A stretch of 27,838 nucleotides of DNA from Thermostichus sp047461615 (lineage in GTDB: Bacteria > Cyanobacteriota > Cyanobacteriia > Thermostichales > Thermostichaceae). Position 1 is the stretch's first letter; every line of letters begins with the position of its first letter. The translations under genes and the position numbers were made by a program. Below the pieces are notes generated by a model. The model did no database searches. It worked only from the letters and a program-made list of their open reading frames with translations, and was not told the origin of the DNA. Positions 1 through 7,012 of the stretch are shown piece by piece. Location of the stretch: NCBI RefSeq assembly GCF_047461615.1, contig NZ_JANSHI010000023.1:1-27838 (forward strand), in the 5' to 3' direction.

Positions 1-189
1 GTTCACATCGTGCAGGTATTGGCGTTGGTGCATTGGGCTAAGTACACCGATTTTAGCTTCATCCCCGAACGGATCCGGCCCTATCTTGGCAATACCCTAA
101 AGCTGGGGTATGTGCTTTTGGCTTTCATCTTTTTCGCCCTCAACCAAATCCTCACTTGGCGCTATGCCCACCATCTCTGGGTAGCTTGA
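1..189 (+). CDS. C-terminal end of an unidentified membrane protein (5' cut by window edge)
   Basis: Frame 1 is open from the first base to a TGA at 187-189, giving 62 residues. The visible part has a hydrophobic stretch of about 18 residues near its end (LGYVLLAFIFFALNQIL), probably one membrane helix, followed by a short tail with Trp, Arg and His. The start lies outside the window. I do not recognise the family. The codon use and the hydrophobic segment support a real gene, but no function can be given. Confidence 0.55.
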   Translation, partial: VHIVQVLALVHWAKYTDFSFIPERIRPYLGNTLKLGYVLLAFIFFALNQILTWRYAHHLWVA

Positions 190-247
190 ATCAACCTGGC
201 TAGGGATTAAGATGTGAGGGATCCCGACTTCTCACCAACTGAGAGCT

Positions 248-700
248 GTGGCGTTTTCTTCTCTCCGCAAGTGGCCTCGGCGGAAATCGTCCCTGCGGGT
301 GGCTCAGCCCATCGAGCCCACCAAGATCTACCCCTGCCCGTGTTACCAGCAAGGCCAGCTGCGCCTGATCACCCTAACTGAGGCCTTCGGGTGCAGCCGT
401 TGCCAGCATATCTTCGCCATTACCCCCGACCGCCTGCACATTGAGCAGTTGGCTGTTTCCTATCCCTACCGCAAGATCTGGTTCTGGAACGGCCAGCAAT
501 GGGTGCTGCGGCGGGAAAATACCCTCCAGGGATCCATGCTCTTGGGCTTGACCCTTAGCTTGGGGGTTGTTTTGGCCGTAGGGTTTTTTGGCGCGGTGCT
601 CTTCCCCAGTCAAACGCAGTTGCTCAGTTGGTTCCTGATTCTTTGCCTGTTGCTAACGCTGTTGATGGTGACGGCAATCCTGCTGCTGCGGCGGCCTTGA
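248..700 (+). CDS. Hypothetical membrane protein with N-terminal zinc-ribbon-like cysteines
   Basis: The product has 150 residues and starts at GTG. The first half is soluble. It holds a CPC pair near residue 30 and a CSRC pair about 20 residues later, a spacing that suggests a small zinc ribbon. The second half has two hydrophobic helices at roughly residues 97-118 and 123-146, and the protein ends with arginines (LLLRRP), which would place the tail on the cytoplasmic side. It lies 58 bases after the preceding membrane protein fragment and could be co-transcribed with it. I recognise no named family; the layout is typical of conserved cyanobacterial unknowns. Metal binding is inferred from the cysteine pattern only. 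The start is uncertain because the ribosome binding site is weak. Confidence 0.7.
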   Translation: MAFSSLRKWPRRKSSLRVAQPIEPTKIYPCPCYQQGQLRLITLTEAFGCSRCQHIFAITPDRLHIEQLAVSYPYRKIWFWNGQQWVLRRENTLQGSMLLGLTLSLGVVLAVGFFGAVLFPSQTQLLSWFLILCLLLTLLMVTAILLLRRP

Positions 701-812
701 GATGCTTGGGATCGTGGCCAGCCCCTGCGCCTCCGGGATCCTCAGTTTCAGCCCTTGGGGATCTAGCCATTTCTCAGGTCTGTCGCCGGTCGGCTAGGTA
801 GGAGGGAAGCAG

Positions 813-1368
813 GTGACCGATTTTGGTTCAGCCTTCGAAAGGGACCATCCAGCCCGCTCGAGACCCCACAGCCGATCCTCAAGAGGACTTGCTGCTGTTG
901 CTGCTGCAGCAAACCCGCTACGTGGCCGCCCCGGCTGGGTGGAGTTCCTGTTGCAGGCTAGCAAAGTGCCGATCCTAGCTACCCACCTGGGCTACACAGC
1001 TTCCTGACCTTTGGCGAAGTCGGCTTTGCTGGATCCTTTGGCTCGCTATGGCCCAGAAGGGATCTCTACCCTTGGGCTGCCAATCCACGCCGACTGGGCC
1101 GCTAGCCACCTGCCAGCTCTGGTCGAGGCTTCCCATGTCCAGGCCACCGCTCCTATCCTGGAGGAGTTTCCGCAGCTCCAGCCGCTGGGGGAAAGGCGTC
1201 GCCATCTGCACCTCCAGCTGTGGCGGATTTGACAGAGGCCATCGCCTCGCAGCTACCATCAGTCGGAAACAGCCAATCGGCGGCCTAGCGCTTTCTGGAG
1301 GAAGTGGATGCGGCTCTCATTCTGGAAGCCCTGAGCCCGGTGAAAGGAGTGACCCAGGGCGACCTGTA
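813..1368 (+). pseudogene. Decayed coding remnant, family not recognised
   Basis: This 780-base gap between genes (701-1479) has no intact reading frame, but protein-like stretches follow one another in different frames. They include EDLLLLLLQQTRYVAAP near 880-925, WVEFLLQASKVPILATHLG near 938-995, HADWAASHLPALVEA near 1085-1130, and DLTEAIASQLPSVG then RFLEEVDAALILEAL near 1226-1335, the last two separated by an in-frame TAG. This pattern suggests a former plus-strand gene broken by several frameshifts and stops. I could not identify the parent family. The alternative is GC-rich DNA that merely looks coding. Confidence 0.35.
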
Positions 1369-1464
1369 GTCCCGCCAACCCCCTTCTCCAAAGCTGGCCA
1401 GATCAGGCGAGACTGAAGATAGGGATCCACTCCCAGCTTGTCATCCTACAGAGCCCAAGCGACT

Positions 1465-1472
1465 AGGGGGGG
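1465..1472 (+). promoter_or_regulatory. Ribosome binding site that fixes the TTG start of ccmP
   Basis: A purine run (AGGGGGGG) ends 7 bases before TTG 1480. The TTG at 1438, 42 bases further upstream, has no comparable site. The choice of 1480 also makes the protein begin MGIDLRSYVFLD, matching the usual start of the family as I know it. Confidence 0.65.
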
Positions 1473-1479
1473 AACTCCT

Positions 1480-2121
1480 TTGGGGATTGATCTACGCAGC
1501 TACGTGTTCTTGGATCGGCTCCAGCCCCAGTACGCCGCCTACTTGGGCACGGTGGCCCAGGGCTTCTTGCCCCTGCCAGGGGACACTTCCCTCTGGGTCG
1601 AAATCTCCCCCGGCATCGAGATCAACCGCGTCATGGACATTGCCCTCAAAGCCACCTCGGTAAGGCCAGGGTTGCAGGTGGTGGAGCGCCTCTACGGCCT
1701 CTTGGAGGTTCACTCCAGTAACCAGGGGGATACCCGCACGGCTGGGCAGGCCATCCTAGCGGCTTTGGGGGTAAGCGAAAAGGAGCGCCTAAGGCCGCGC
1801 ATCATCTCCAGCCAAATTATCCGCAACATCGATCCCCACCAGACTCAGCTAATCAACCGTTTCCGCCGCGGCCAGATGCTCCTAGCGGGCCAAACCCTCT
1901 ACATCCTGGAGGTGCAGCCGGCAGGCTATGCTCCCCTGGCCGCCAACGAGGCAGAAAAATCGGCCCGGATCAACATCCTCGAGGTAATGCCCTTTGGCAG
2001 CTTTGGCCGCGTGTACTTGGGCGGAGAAGAGCAGGACATTCTGGCCGCCTGTCGGGCCGCTGAGGAAAGCCTGGCGGCAATTTCTGGCCGGGACCCCTTG
2101 CTGTTGCCTGAGGAGGTATAG
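1480..2121 (+). CDS. ccmP: Carboxysome shell protein CcmP (tandem BMC domains)
   Basis: The product has 213 residues and two circularly permuted bacterial-microcompartment domains, as in beta-cyanobacterial CcmP and its alpha-carboxysome relative CsoS1D. Known members form trimers that stack face to face around a large gated pore, thought to pass metabolites such as RuBP or 3-phosphoglycerate through the carboxysome shell. Visible signatures are RSYVFLDRLQPQYAAYLGT at the N-terminus, the domain 1 segment DIALKATSVRPGLQVVERLYGL, and domain 2 with SQIIRNIDPHQTQLINR, LEVQPAGYAPLAANEAEKSA and GSFGRVYLGGEE. With the TTG start at 1480 the pore-gating Glu-Arg pair falls at residues 69-70, the numbering I recall for Synechococcus elongatus CcmP. 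No other ccm or rubisco gene is in the window, which agrees with ccmP commonly lying apart from the main ccm cluster. The next gene begins one base after the stop. Confidence 0.93.
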   Translation: MGIDLRSYVFLDRLQPQYAAYLGTVAQGFLPLPGDTSLWVEISPGIEINRVMDIALKATSVRPGLQVVERLYGLLEVHSSNQGDTRTAGQAILAALGVSEKERLRPRIISSQIIRNIDPHQTQLINRFRRGQMLLAGQTLYILEVQPAGYAPLAANEAEKSARINILEVMPFGSFGRVYLGGEEQDILAACRAAEESLAAISGRDPLLLPEEV

Positions 2122-2122
2122 A

Positions 2123-2482
2123 ATGACAGGACCGCATCCCAAGCCTTCACCCAAAGCCAGGCCGCCTCTGTCACCCAGTCGGGATCCCACCCTGGAGCGG
2201 GCAAGGTTGCTTGCCGAAGTGGCCGCTCCCTACCGCAGCTTGCGCCGCTTTATCTACCTGGCGGTGGGATTCTCGGCCACAGTTGGTGCGTTGGTGTTTT
2301 TCTTTCAGGCCTTGGCAGGGCGGGATCTAGAGACCACCTTGCCCAGCTTGGTCCTGCAGTTAGGGATCCTGGCTGGCGCCATCGGCCTAGAGAGGCTAGA
2401 AAACCGCTCCCACCAGAAGGTGATCAGACAGGTAAAGCAACGCTTAGGCATCCAGCAGCCCCCACCACCTGGAGAGGGCTAG
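2123..2482 (+). CDS. DUF3493 / LPA1-Rep27-domain membrane protein
   Basis: The product has 119 residues. The N-terminal 25 or so are rich in Pro, Lys and Ser. The family core runs from about residue 26 to 100: LLAEVAAPYRSLRRFIYLA, a first membrane helix (VGFSATVGALVFFFQALAG), RDLETTLPSLVLQLG, and a second helix. This is the Pfam family named for Low PSII Accumulation 1 and Rep27, which in plants and green algae help photosystem II assembly or repair (family knowledge). In cyanobacteria the small stand-alone form has no firm role that I know. The ATG is one base after the ccmP stop, with a GAGGAGG site at 2110-2116 inside the ccmP end, so the two genes are very probably co-transcribed. Confidence 0.82.
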   Translation: MTGPHPKPSPKARPPLSPSRDPTLERARLLAEVAAPYRSLRRFIYLAVGFSATVGALVFFFQALAGRDLETTLPSLVLQLGILAGAIGLERLENRSHQKVIRQVKQRLGIQQPPPPGEG

Positions 2483-2501
2483 TTGCCCGTCTGCCAGTTC
2501 C

Positions 2502-2858
2502 TTAGTCATCTTCATCCTCATGAGCCCTGGGCAAGTAGCGGCGCTGAACTTGGCGGTCGGGATCCACCTCTGCCCACTTTTGAACAATTTGGACACCCAG
2601 AAAGGTGAGAAAGGCCCCCAAAGCCACAAAGGTGAGAGGTGGGATCGCCAGGATCGCCACCGCCACCAGCACGTAGATGGCCACCTTGGGCAGAGAGGGA
2701 TCCACCCTCCAACCGCGGCGGTACACCCAGTTGGTGAGCTGCTGATCCCAGCGGCGCAAGCGAGGGACGTTTTCTGTGTAGATCTCAGCCAAAATGGGTC
2801 CAAGACGGCGCAGCTGGCCTTGGGCTTGCTGTTTCCAATCCCGCAGCGAGTGTCTCAT
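2502..2858 (-). CDS. Hypothetical small membrane protein
   Basis: The product has 118 residues. It has a basic, helical N-terminal half (DWKQQAQGQLRRLGPILAEI, then WDQQLTNWVYRRGWRVDPS) and a hydrophobic centre at about residues 58-90 (KVAIYVLVAVAILAIPPLT, FVALGAFLTFLGVQIVQ) that would form two membrane helices or a hairpin. The tail is charged and acidic (HEDEDD). It converges on the DUF3493 gene with 19 bases between stops and is divergent from psaC across 200 bases. The family is not recognised; similar small proteins are common in cyanobacteria. The ATG at 2858 is the first start in the frame. Confidence 0.72.
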   Translation of the reverse strand: MRHSLRDWKQQAQGQLRRLGPILAEIYTENVPRLRRWDQQLTNWVYRRGWRVDPSLPKVAIYVLVAVAILAIPPLTFVALGAFLTFLGVQIVQKWAEVDPDRQVQRRYLPRAHEDEDD

Positions 2859-3046
2859 CGGGAGGATCCCTTGCCCTATCCTTCCTCAGGCCATCCTAGC
2901 CCAACCCCACCAGCAGTCCGCGGGGAAGACGGGGGATGTAAACATTTGCATCGGAGATTGGGGTGGCTGGACAGGACTACAGTACACTGGGGGCACCTGC
3001 GCAGTGGTTTTGCTGCCGCGCTCTTCGGTAAATTGAACTGCTCGAC

Positions 3047-3052
3047 TGGAGA
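3047..3052 (+). promoter_or_regulatory. Ribosome binding site of psaC
   Basis: TGGAGA lies 6 bases before the psaC ATG. The 200 bases upstream (2859-3058) separate psaC from a divergent gene and must hold its promoter. I could not find a -35/-10 pair with good spacing; TACAGT and TACACT near 2979-2990 are possible -10 boxes. Confidence 0.5.
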
Positions 3053-3058
3053 ACACCA

Positions 3059-3307
3059 ATGGCTCACACGGTCAAGATCTACGACACCTGCATCGGCTGT
3101 ACTCAGTGCGTGCGGGCTTGCCCCACCGATGTGTTGGAAATGGTGCCCTGGAAGGGGAACAACAAAGCCGGCATGATCGCCGCAGCCCCCCGCACCGAAG
3201 ACTGTGTTGGCTGCAAACGCTGTGAAACCGCTTGCCCCACCGATTTCCTGAGCATCCGCGTCTATCTGGGCCCCGAAACCACCCGCAGCATGGGCCTGGC
3301 TTACTAA
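3059..3307 (+). CDS. psaC: Photosystem I iron-sulfur center subunit PsaC
   Basis: PsaC binds the two terminal 4Fe-4S clusters FA and FB of photosystem I on the cytoplasmic face of the thylakoid and passes electrons to ferredoxin or flavodoxin. The product has 82 residues, one more than the usual 81. All eight cluster ligands are present in two CxxCxxCxxxCP motifs (Cys 11, 14, 17, 21 and Cys 49, 52, 55, 59). The C-terminus is canonical (RVYLGPETTRSMGLAY). The odd part is the loop between the motifs: the common PWDGCKAAQIASS is here PWKGNNKAGMIAAA, with Asp to Lys, loss of the non-ligand Cys 34, and one inserted Asn, so the conserved lysine moves from 35 to 36. The gene is monocistronic by spacing. 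Confidence 0.98.
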   Translation: MAHTVKIYDTCIGCTQCVRACPTDVLEMVPWKGNNKAGMIAAAPRTEDCVGCKRCETACPTDFLSIRVYLGPETTRSMGLAY

Positions 3308-3453
3308 GCAGGTTGGGTTGCAGTTTTCACTGGAGATTGCCTGCTCGCTCAAGCCCCTCCCACCATAGGAAAACAGCACCTTTGAACCTCAGCCTCTCCT
3401 CGACGGGAAAAAAAGTTGGGCGAGCCGTTGCTGTAGCCAGTTGGTTTATTCGG

Positions 3454-3473
3454 AGAGGAGGGATCCCTCCTCT
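3454..3473. terminator. Palindrome between convergent psaC and nadD, candidate two-way terminator
   Basis: A perfect 20-base palindrome, AGAGGAGG-GATC-CCTCCTCT, is centred on GGGATCCC. It can fold as an 8-bp stem with a GATC loop on either strand. It sits between the psaC stop (3307) and the nadD stop (3482), where a terminator for both genes is expected. There is only a pyrimidine-rich run (CTTCCTTTCTT) after it and no clean T run, so termination is inferred from position and structure. Confidence 0.5.
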
Positions 3474-3481
3474 TCCTTTCT

Positions 3482-4105
3482 TCAAGGGTCGAGATAGAGT
3501 CGGTGTTGGCGAATGTAGTGCTCCACGGCGGGGGGTACCAAGTAGCGGATGGATCCCCCTTTTTGGATCTGCTGGCGCAGGTAGGTGGAAGAAAGGGTTA
3601 GGGTAGGGGCTTCCAGGATCTCCGCCTGGATGGGTAGCTTCTCAGCCACCGCCCGCAGCACCTGGGCAGCGTCGCCAGCATCAAGGCGAGGGGCAACAAT
3701 CCACTGACAGAGGCGGGCCAGCTCCTCTGCCTGGTACCACTGGGGCAGATCCCGCAGGGCATCCACGCCGATAATCCAATACCACTGGGTATTAGGCTGC
3801 TCCTGGATGAGGCAGCGTAGGGTCTCGATAGTGTAAGAAGGGCCGGGACGGCGGATCTCCAAGTCCGAGCAGGCAAAGCGCTCATGGTCAGCAATGGCCA
3901 GCTTTACCATGGCCAGGCGATCCTCTTTGCTGGCGCCCCCAGCTAAGGGCTTGTGGGGTGGATCCCCTGCCGGCATCCACAGCACCTGATCCAGGTTGAA
4001 CTGCCAGAGGGCTTGCTCGGCCATGATCAAATGGCCGTGGTGGACGGGGTTAAAGGTGCCGCCGAGAATGCCAACGCGGCGCTGCTTGGGAGCAGAGGAA
4101 CTCAT
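3482..4105 (-). CDS. nadD: Nicotinate-nucleotide adenylyltransferase NadD
   Basis: NadD adenylates nicotinate mononucleotide to deamido-NAD in NAD synthesis. The product has 207 residues. It has the nucleotidyltransferase motif GGTFNPVHHGHL near residue 15, the WMPAGDPPHK segment, WYWIIGVDALRDLPQWY in the middle, and the second motif LSSTYLRQQI near the C-terminus, which corresponds to the SSTxIR signature. The start is the ATG at 4105 (MSSSAPKQRRVGILGG); the frame is open further upstream but that part lies inside ruvA. The ATG overlaps the ruvA stop as ATGA, so the pair is probably translationally coupled. Confidence 0.93.
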   Translation of the reverse strand: MSSSAPKQRRVGILGGTFNPVHHGHLIMAEQALWQFNLDQVLWMPAGDPPHKPLAGGASKEDRLAMVKLAIADHERFACSDLEIRRPGPSYTIETLRCLIQEQPNTQWYWIIGVDALRDLPQWYQAEELARLCQWIVAPRLDAGDAAQVLRAVAEKLPIQAEILEAPTLTLSSTYLRQQIQKGGSIRYLVPPAVEHYIRQHRLYLDP

Positions 4106-4716
4106 GGCTGTTGGCTGAGGTAGCTGATGGCATCGCGCAGCCAATCCTCTGTTTGCCGGGGCTGGGGTGGCAGGGCTTGGAGGGCTGCTTGGATTTCCTG
4201 GGGGCTGTAGCCAAGGGCCAGCAAGGCCATTTCCACCTCTTCGCGGATAGGGGAAGGCGGCCCCCCCGACCAAGGCTGATTGGCATTCTCCAGGCCTTTT
4301 CGCCAGTGGGCCAATTTGCTTTTTAGCTCCAGCGCCAGCCGCTGGGCGGTCTTGTGTCCTACCCCTGGAGCCAGGGAGAGGAGGCGGGCATTCTCAGTTA
4401 CCACTGCCTGGACCAGCTCCGGTAGGGCAAAGGTGTTGAGCAATGCCAAGCCTAGGGCTGGCCCCACCCCTGGTACTTTAATTAGTTCCGCAAACAGATC
4501 CCGCTCCGCTGCCGAGCCAAACCCATACAACACCAGCTCGGTCTCCCGCACGAGCAAATGGGTGAACACTCGCACGGGCTCCCCTATGGGGGGCAGTTGC
4601 TTGAGAAAACGTGCCGGCGCCTGGATGCGATAGCCGATCCCTTGCACCTCTAGAGTGAGGCTGCTGCGCTCTCCCAGTTCCACAGCAACAAGATGACCTG
4701 TTAAAAATGCGATCAT
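4102..4716 (-). CDS. ruvA: Holliday junction DNA helicase subunit RuvA
   Basis: RuvA binds four-way junctions as a tetramer and loads the RuvB motor for branch migration during recombination and repair. The product has 204 residues, the usual size. It has the N-terminal OB fold (MIAFLTGHLVAVE to HLLVRETELVLYGF), then two helix-hairpin-helix motifs (VPGVGPALGLALL and LAPGVGHKTAQRLALELK), a linker, and the C-terminal RuvB-binding domain (REEVEMALLALGYSPQEIQAAL). An ATG 12 bases upstream would add four residues; the ATG at 4716 matches the family start. ruvB is not in the window. The gene is divergent from the alpha/beta hydrolase across about 95 bases. Confidence 0.95.
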   Translation of the reverse strand: MIAFLTGHLVAVELGERSSLTLEVQGIGYRIQAPARFLKQLPPIGEPVRVFTHLLVRETELVLYGFGSAAERDLFAELIKVPGVGPALGLALLNTFALPELVQAVVTENARLLSLAPGVGHKTAQRLALELKSKLAHWRKGLENANQPWSGGPPSPIREEVEMALLALGYSPQEIQAALQALPPQPRQTEDWLRDAISYLSQQP

Positions 4717-4812
4717 TTGCGTATCCAACCCGTGTTTAATACTCTGACCCGTAGCCTTCGGAGTTGGCCAGGCAAATCTACTAGGATGAAGAGAAGCTTG
4801 CGAGCAACCCTT

Positions 4813-5718
4813 ATGGCTTCAACATCGGCACTGGCCACTCCTATCTCGGCCCGCTGGATTTGGCGAGGGCAGTCTGTCCATTATGTCGAACAGGGCGAGC
4901 AGGGCCAGCCTCTGCTGTTGGTGCACGGCTTTGGAGCCTCCACTGACCACTGGCGCAAGAACATTCCCGAATTGGCGCAACACTACCAGGTCTATGCCAT
5001 TGATTTGCTTGGCTTTGGCCGTTCCGCCAAGCCCAAGTGGAACTACGACGCTGAGCTCTGGAAAGACCAACTGCGGGACTTCTGCCAACAGGTGATCCGA
5101 CAGCCAGTGGTGGCCATTGGCAACTCCCTGGGCGGCTATGTGGTGCTCAGCCTGGCAGCGGAGCATCCCGAATGGGTGCGGGGTGTGGTGCTGCTCAATG
5201 GAGCCGGCGGCTTTTCCACTGCCAAGGGATCCCGGCAGTGGCTGGGCAAGCTGGTGGGTTGGAGTCTGCGTCAGCCCTTGGTGTCTTACCTGTTGTTTCA
5301 GTACTTGCGCCAGCCCCGGGTGATCCGGGCCAAGCTCAAGCAGGTCTACTACCATCAGGCGGCAGTGACAGACCAGCTGGTGGAAGACATTCACCGGCCT
5401 ACGCGGGAGCCAGGGGCGGTCGATGTGTTTGTGGCTCTGATGCGCGGCGGACAAAAAGGACGCTACGTGGACGAGCTGCTGCGCAGCCTAGCGCGACCCC
5501 TGCTGCTCATCTGGGGCGAGCGGGATCCCTGGATGCGGGTTCGCGAGCGCTCGCAGCTCTACCGCACTCACTACCCCACGGCAGTGGAATACTTCTTGGA
5601 AGCTGGCCACTGTCCCCACGATGAGTGTCCCGCCGAGGTTAATGCCATTATCCATCGCTGGATCGAGGAGAGGATCCCTTCCCCCTCCCCGCCAGTGCCC
5701 CCATCCATGAGGATCTAG
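4813..5718 (+). CDS. Alpha/beta-fold hydrolase
   Basis: The product has 301 residues from the ATG at 4813. The fold is shown by the oxyanion segment LLLVHGFGASTDHW near residues 34-47, the strand YAIDLLGFGRSAKP, the nucleophile elbow GNSLGG with Ser 105, the acid in WGERDPW (Asp 238) and the histidine in EAGHCPHDE (His 266). The residues between about 140 and 200 form a helical cap. Cyanobacteria and chloroplasts have many such enzymes; the substrate cannot be read from the sequence. An in-frame ATG at 4786 and the first start at 4717 would give longer proteins. I prefer 4813 because related proteins, as I remember them, begin shortly before the WxWRGQ segment, but no good ribosome binding site decides it. 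The last 4 bases overlap the end of an HNH pseudogene on the other strand. Confidence 0.88.
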   Translation: MASTSALATPISARWIWRGQSVHYVEQGEQGQPLLLVHGFGASTDHWRKNIPELAQHYQVYAIDLLGFGRSAKPKWNYDAELWKDQLRDFCQQVIRQPVVAIGNSLGGYVVLSLAAEHPEWVRGVVLLNGAGGFSTAKGSRQWLGKLVGWSLRQPLVSYLLFQYLRQPRVIRAKLKQVYYHQAAVTDQLVEDIHRPTREPGAVDVFVALMRGGQKGRYVDELLRSLARPLLLIWGERDPWMRVRERSQLYRTHYPTAVEYFLEAGHCPHDECPAEVNAIIHRWIEERIPSPSPPVPPSMRI

Positions 5719-6068
5719 CTGAGGTTGTCCAACGGCTGTGGCGGCAAAGCTTCTTCCAGGCCAATGGTATACTTCAGCCACTTCTCAGGTATCGCTGCCG
5801 CCGCAGGATCACGGGATCTAGGGTGAGGTCTTCACCATAGCAGCCGCAGTATTGGCAGCGGTGCCCATCGCGATGGAGGACATTGCGCTGCGTCAGGGGA
5901 ATCCAGTAGTGGCGAAGACGGATGGCTGTAGGCAGAGGAAGTTGCCGTAGACTACTCTACCGTTGTGCCCGATTTGCTCAGCCTTGCCCTTGAGCAGCGC
6001 GATAGCCCGGCGCAACTGGTGATGTTGAGCGGCTCGTAGGAGGCATTGGCTACCAAAACCTTGCCCGT
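5715..6068 (-). pseudogene. Broken HNH endonuclease gene (start lost, frameshifts, internal deletion)
   Basis: Reading the minus strand from 6068, the protein begins with ACG instead of ATG: (T)GKVLVANASYEPLNIT. It then needs a frameshift to continue LRRAIALLKGKAEQIGHNGR, and another to continue LPTAIRLRHYW, IPLTQRNVLHRDGHRCQYCG and EDLTLD. These pieces match in order a widespread cyanobacterial HNH nuclease family whose core reads CQYCG...LTLDHVIPRSRGG (family knowledge). Here the key His after LTLD is Pro, and the rest of the HNH motif is missing. A further frame gives IPEKWLKYTIGLEE ending at the TAG 5715-5717, which resembles the family C-terminus. Total length is about 350 bases, against the roughly 500 expected for an intact gene. 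It cannot make an active nuclease. Confidence 0.8.
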
Positions 6069-6122
6069 GCTGGGGATCCCCACCCCGCTCCAGAAGGCGC
6101 CAGCTCCTGATTGAACCCAGCT

Positions 6123-6995
6123 TTACTGGACTGCGGCCACTTCCACTTGGTCAGCCGGCCCCAGGCTGACGCGAAACTGCCTAGCCCCCCTTGGCAAGGG
6201 ATCCGGCGCTACCTCAGGCACGTCGGCAAAGGGGGTTATGGCGCGGCGCTCCCGAGCGGGCGCATTCTCCGGCTCGGCAGCCAAGGGGAATCCCGTCTCA
6301 TCCACCGTTACCCGGTAGACTAAGCTCTCCTGCAAACCTGGGGGAGACTGCCACCGCTGGGCCAGGGTACTCTCCAGACGCTGCTGGAGATCTCCAGCGG
6401 CTTCCGGCGCAGTGAGCTGCTCCTGGGGTGAGGAGGGAGGAGGGGGGGGATCCCTGCGGCTGACCCAGAGGCCAACCCCAGCCGCCAGGACAATCCCGCC
6501 CGCCAGCAAGGCAGCAATTGCGGTGGGCTGTCGATACCAAGCCGGCGTCGGCGGCGTTGCCAGTTTGCCCAGTTGGGGCAGATCTTCAGCCGCCTGCGAG
6601 AGGTTTTCCAGGAGGTCATACAACTGCGTCGTCGACAGATCCACCTGGGCAATGCGATCCTCCCCCTGCCGCACCGTAAGGCGGTGGGAAATAAAATCCA
6701 GCGGGCGGATGGCCGCCGTACCACTGAAAGTTCCCTTGGGCGTACCGCTGAGCTGGGATCCAACGTAGCGGTCGATCACCGTGATCAAATTCTTAAGCCA
6801 AACGCTGTCTCCCTGCAGAGTTTTGGTGGTCTCTCCCTGGCGGATTTCCAGCTGACACTCAAAGTTGCTCTCAATCGCTTGTAATGGCAACCTAGCAGAG
6901 CCATCAACTGGCCGGGAAGGGAGGGGCGCTTCCCCGCGCACGGTGAGGGTCGAGGTGGGCTGGTGATAGGTTTGGCTAAGGGTGAGGCTGGGCAT
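6123..6995 (-). CDS. DUF4335 family protein
   Basis: The product has 290 residues. The N-terminal 140 or so (YHQPTSTLTVRGEAPLPSR through LEIRQGETTKTLQGDSVWL and TVIDRYVGSQL) fit DUF4335, a cyanobacterial family of unknown function. Next come a Pro-rich linker, one membrane helix at about residues 157-178 (PTAIAALLAGGIVLAAGVGL), a second Pro-rich stretch (RRDPPPPPSSP), and a C-terminal domain of about 100 residues that begins QQRLESTLAQRW. The gene starts 17 bases after the DUF3038 gene, and from memory these two families are often neighbours in cyanobacteria, which supports a shared job. The family call rests on remembered pattern, not on a profile search. Confidence 0.72.
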   Translation of the reverse strand: MPSLTLSQTYHQPTSTLTVRGEAPLPSRPVDGSARLPLQAIESNFECQLEIRQGETTKTLQGDSVWLKNLITVIDRYVGSQLSGTPKGTFSGTAAIRPLDFISHRLTVRQGEDRIAQVDLSTTQLYDLLENLSQAAEDLPQLGKLATPPTPAWYRQPTAIAALLAGGIVLAAGVGLWVSRRDPPPPPSSPQEQLTAPEAAGDLQQRLESTLAQRWQSPPGLQESLVYRVTVDETGFPLAAEPENAPARERRAITPFADVPEVAPDPLPRGARQFRVSLGPADQVEVAAVQ

Positions 6996-7012
6996 AATTC
7001 CAAGGCTGAGGG

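Noticed and set aside
1048..1416. A 122-codon plus-strand frame in the decayed region
   Set aside because: It is rich in Ser, Gly and Arg and lacks any domain pattern; the more protein-like segments are in other frames.
2520..3176. A 218-codon open frame on the plus strand running into psaC
   Set aside because: It lies antisense to the small membrane protein gene and overlaps psaC in another frame; its composition (Pro, His, Arg-rich) is that of a shadow frame in GC-rich DNA.
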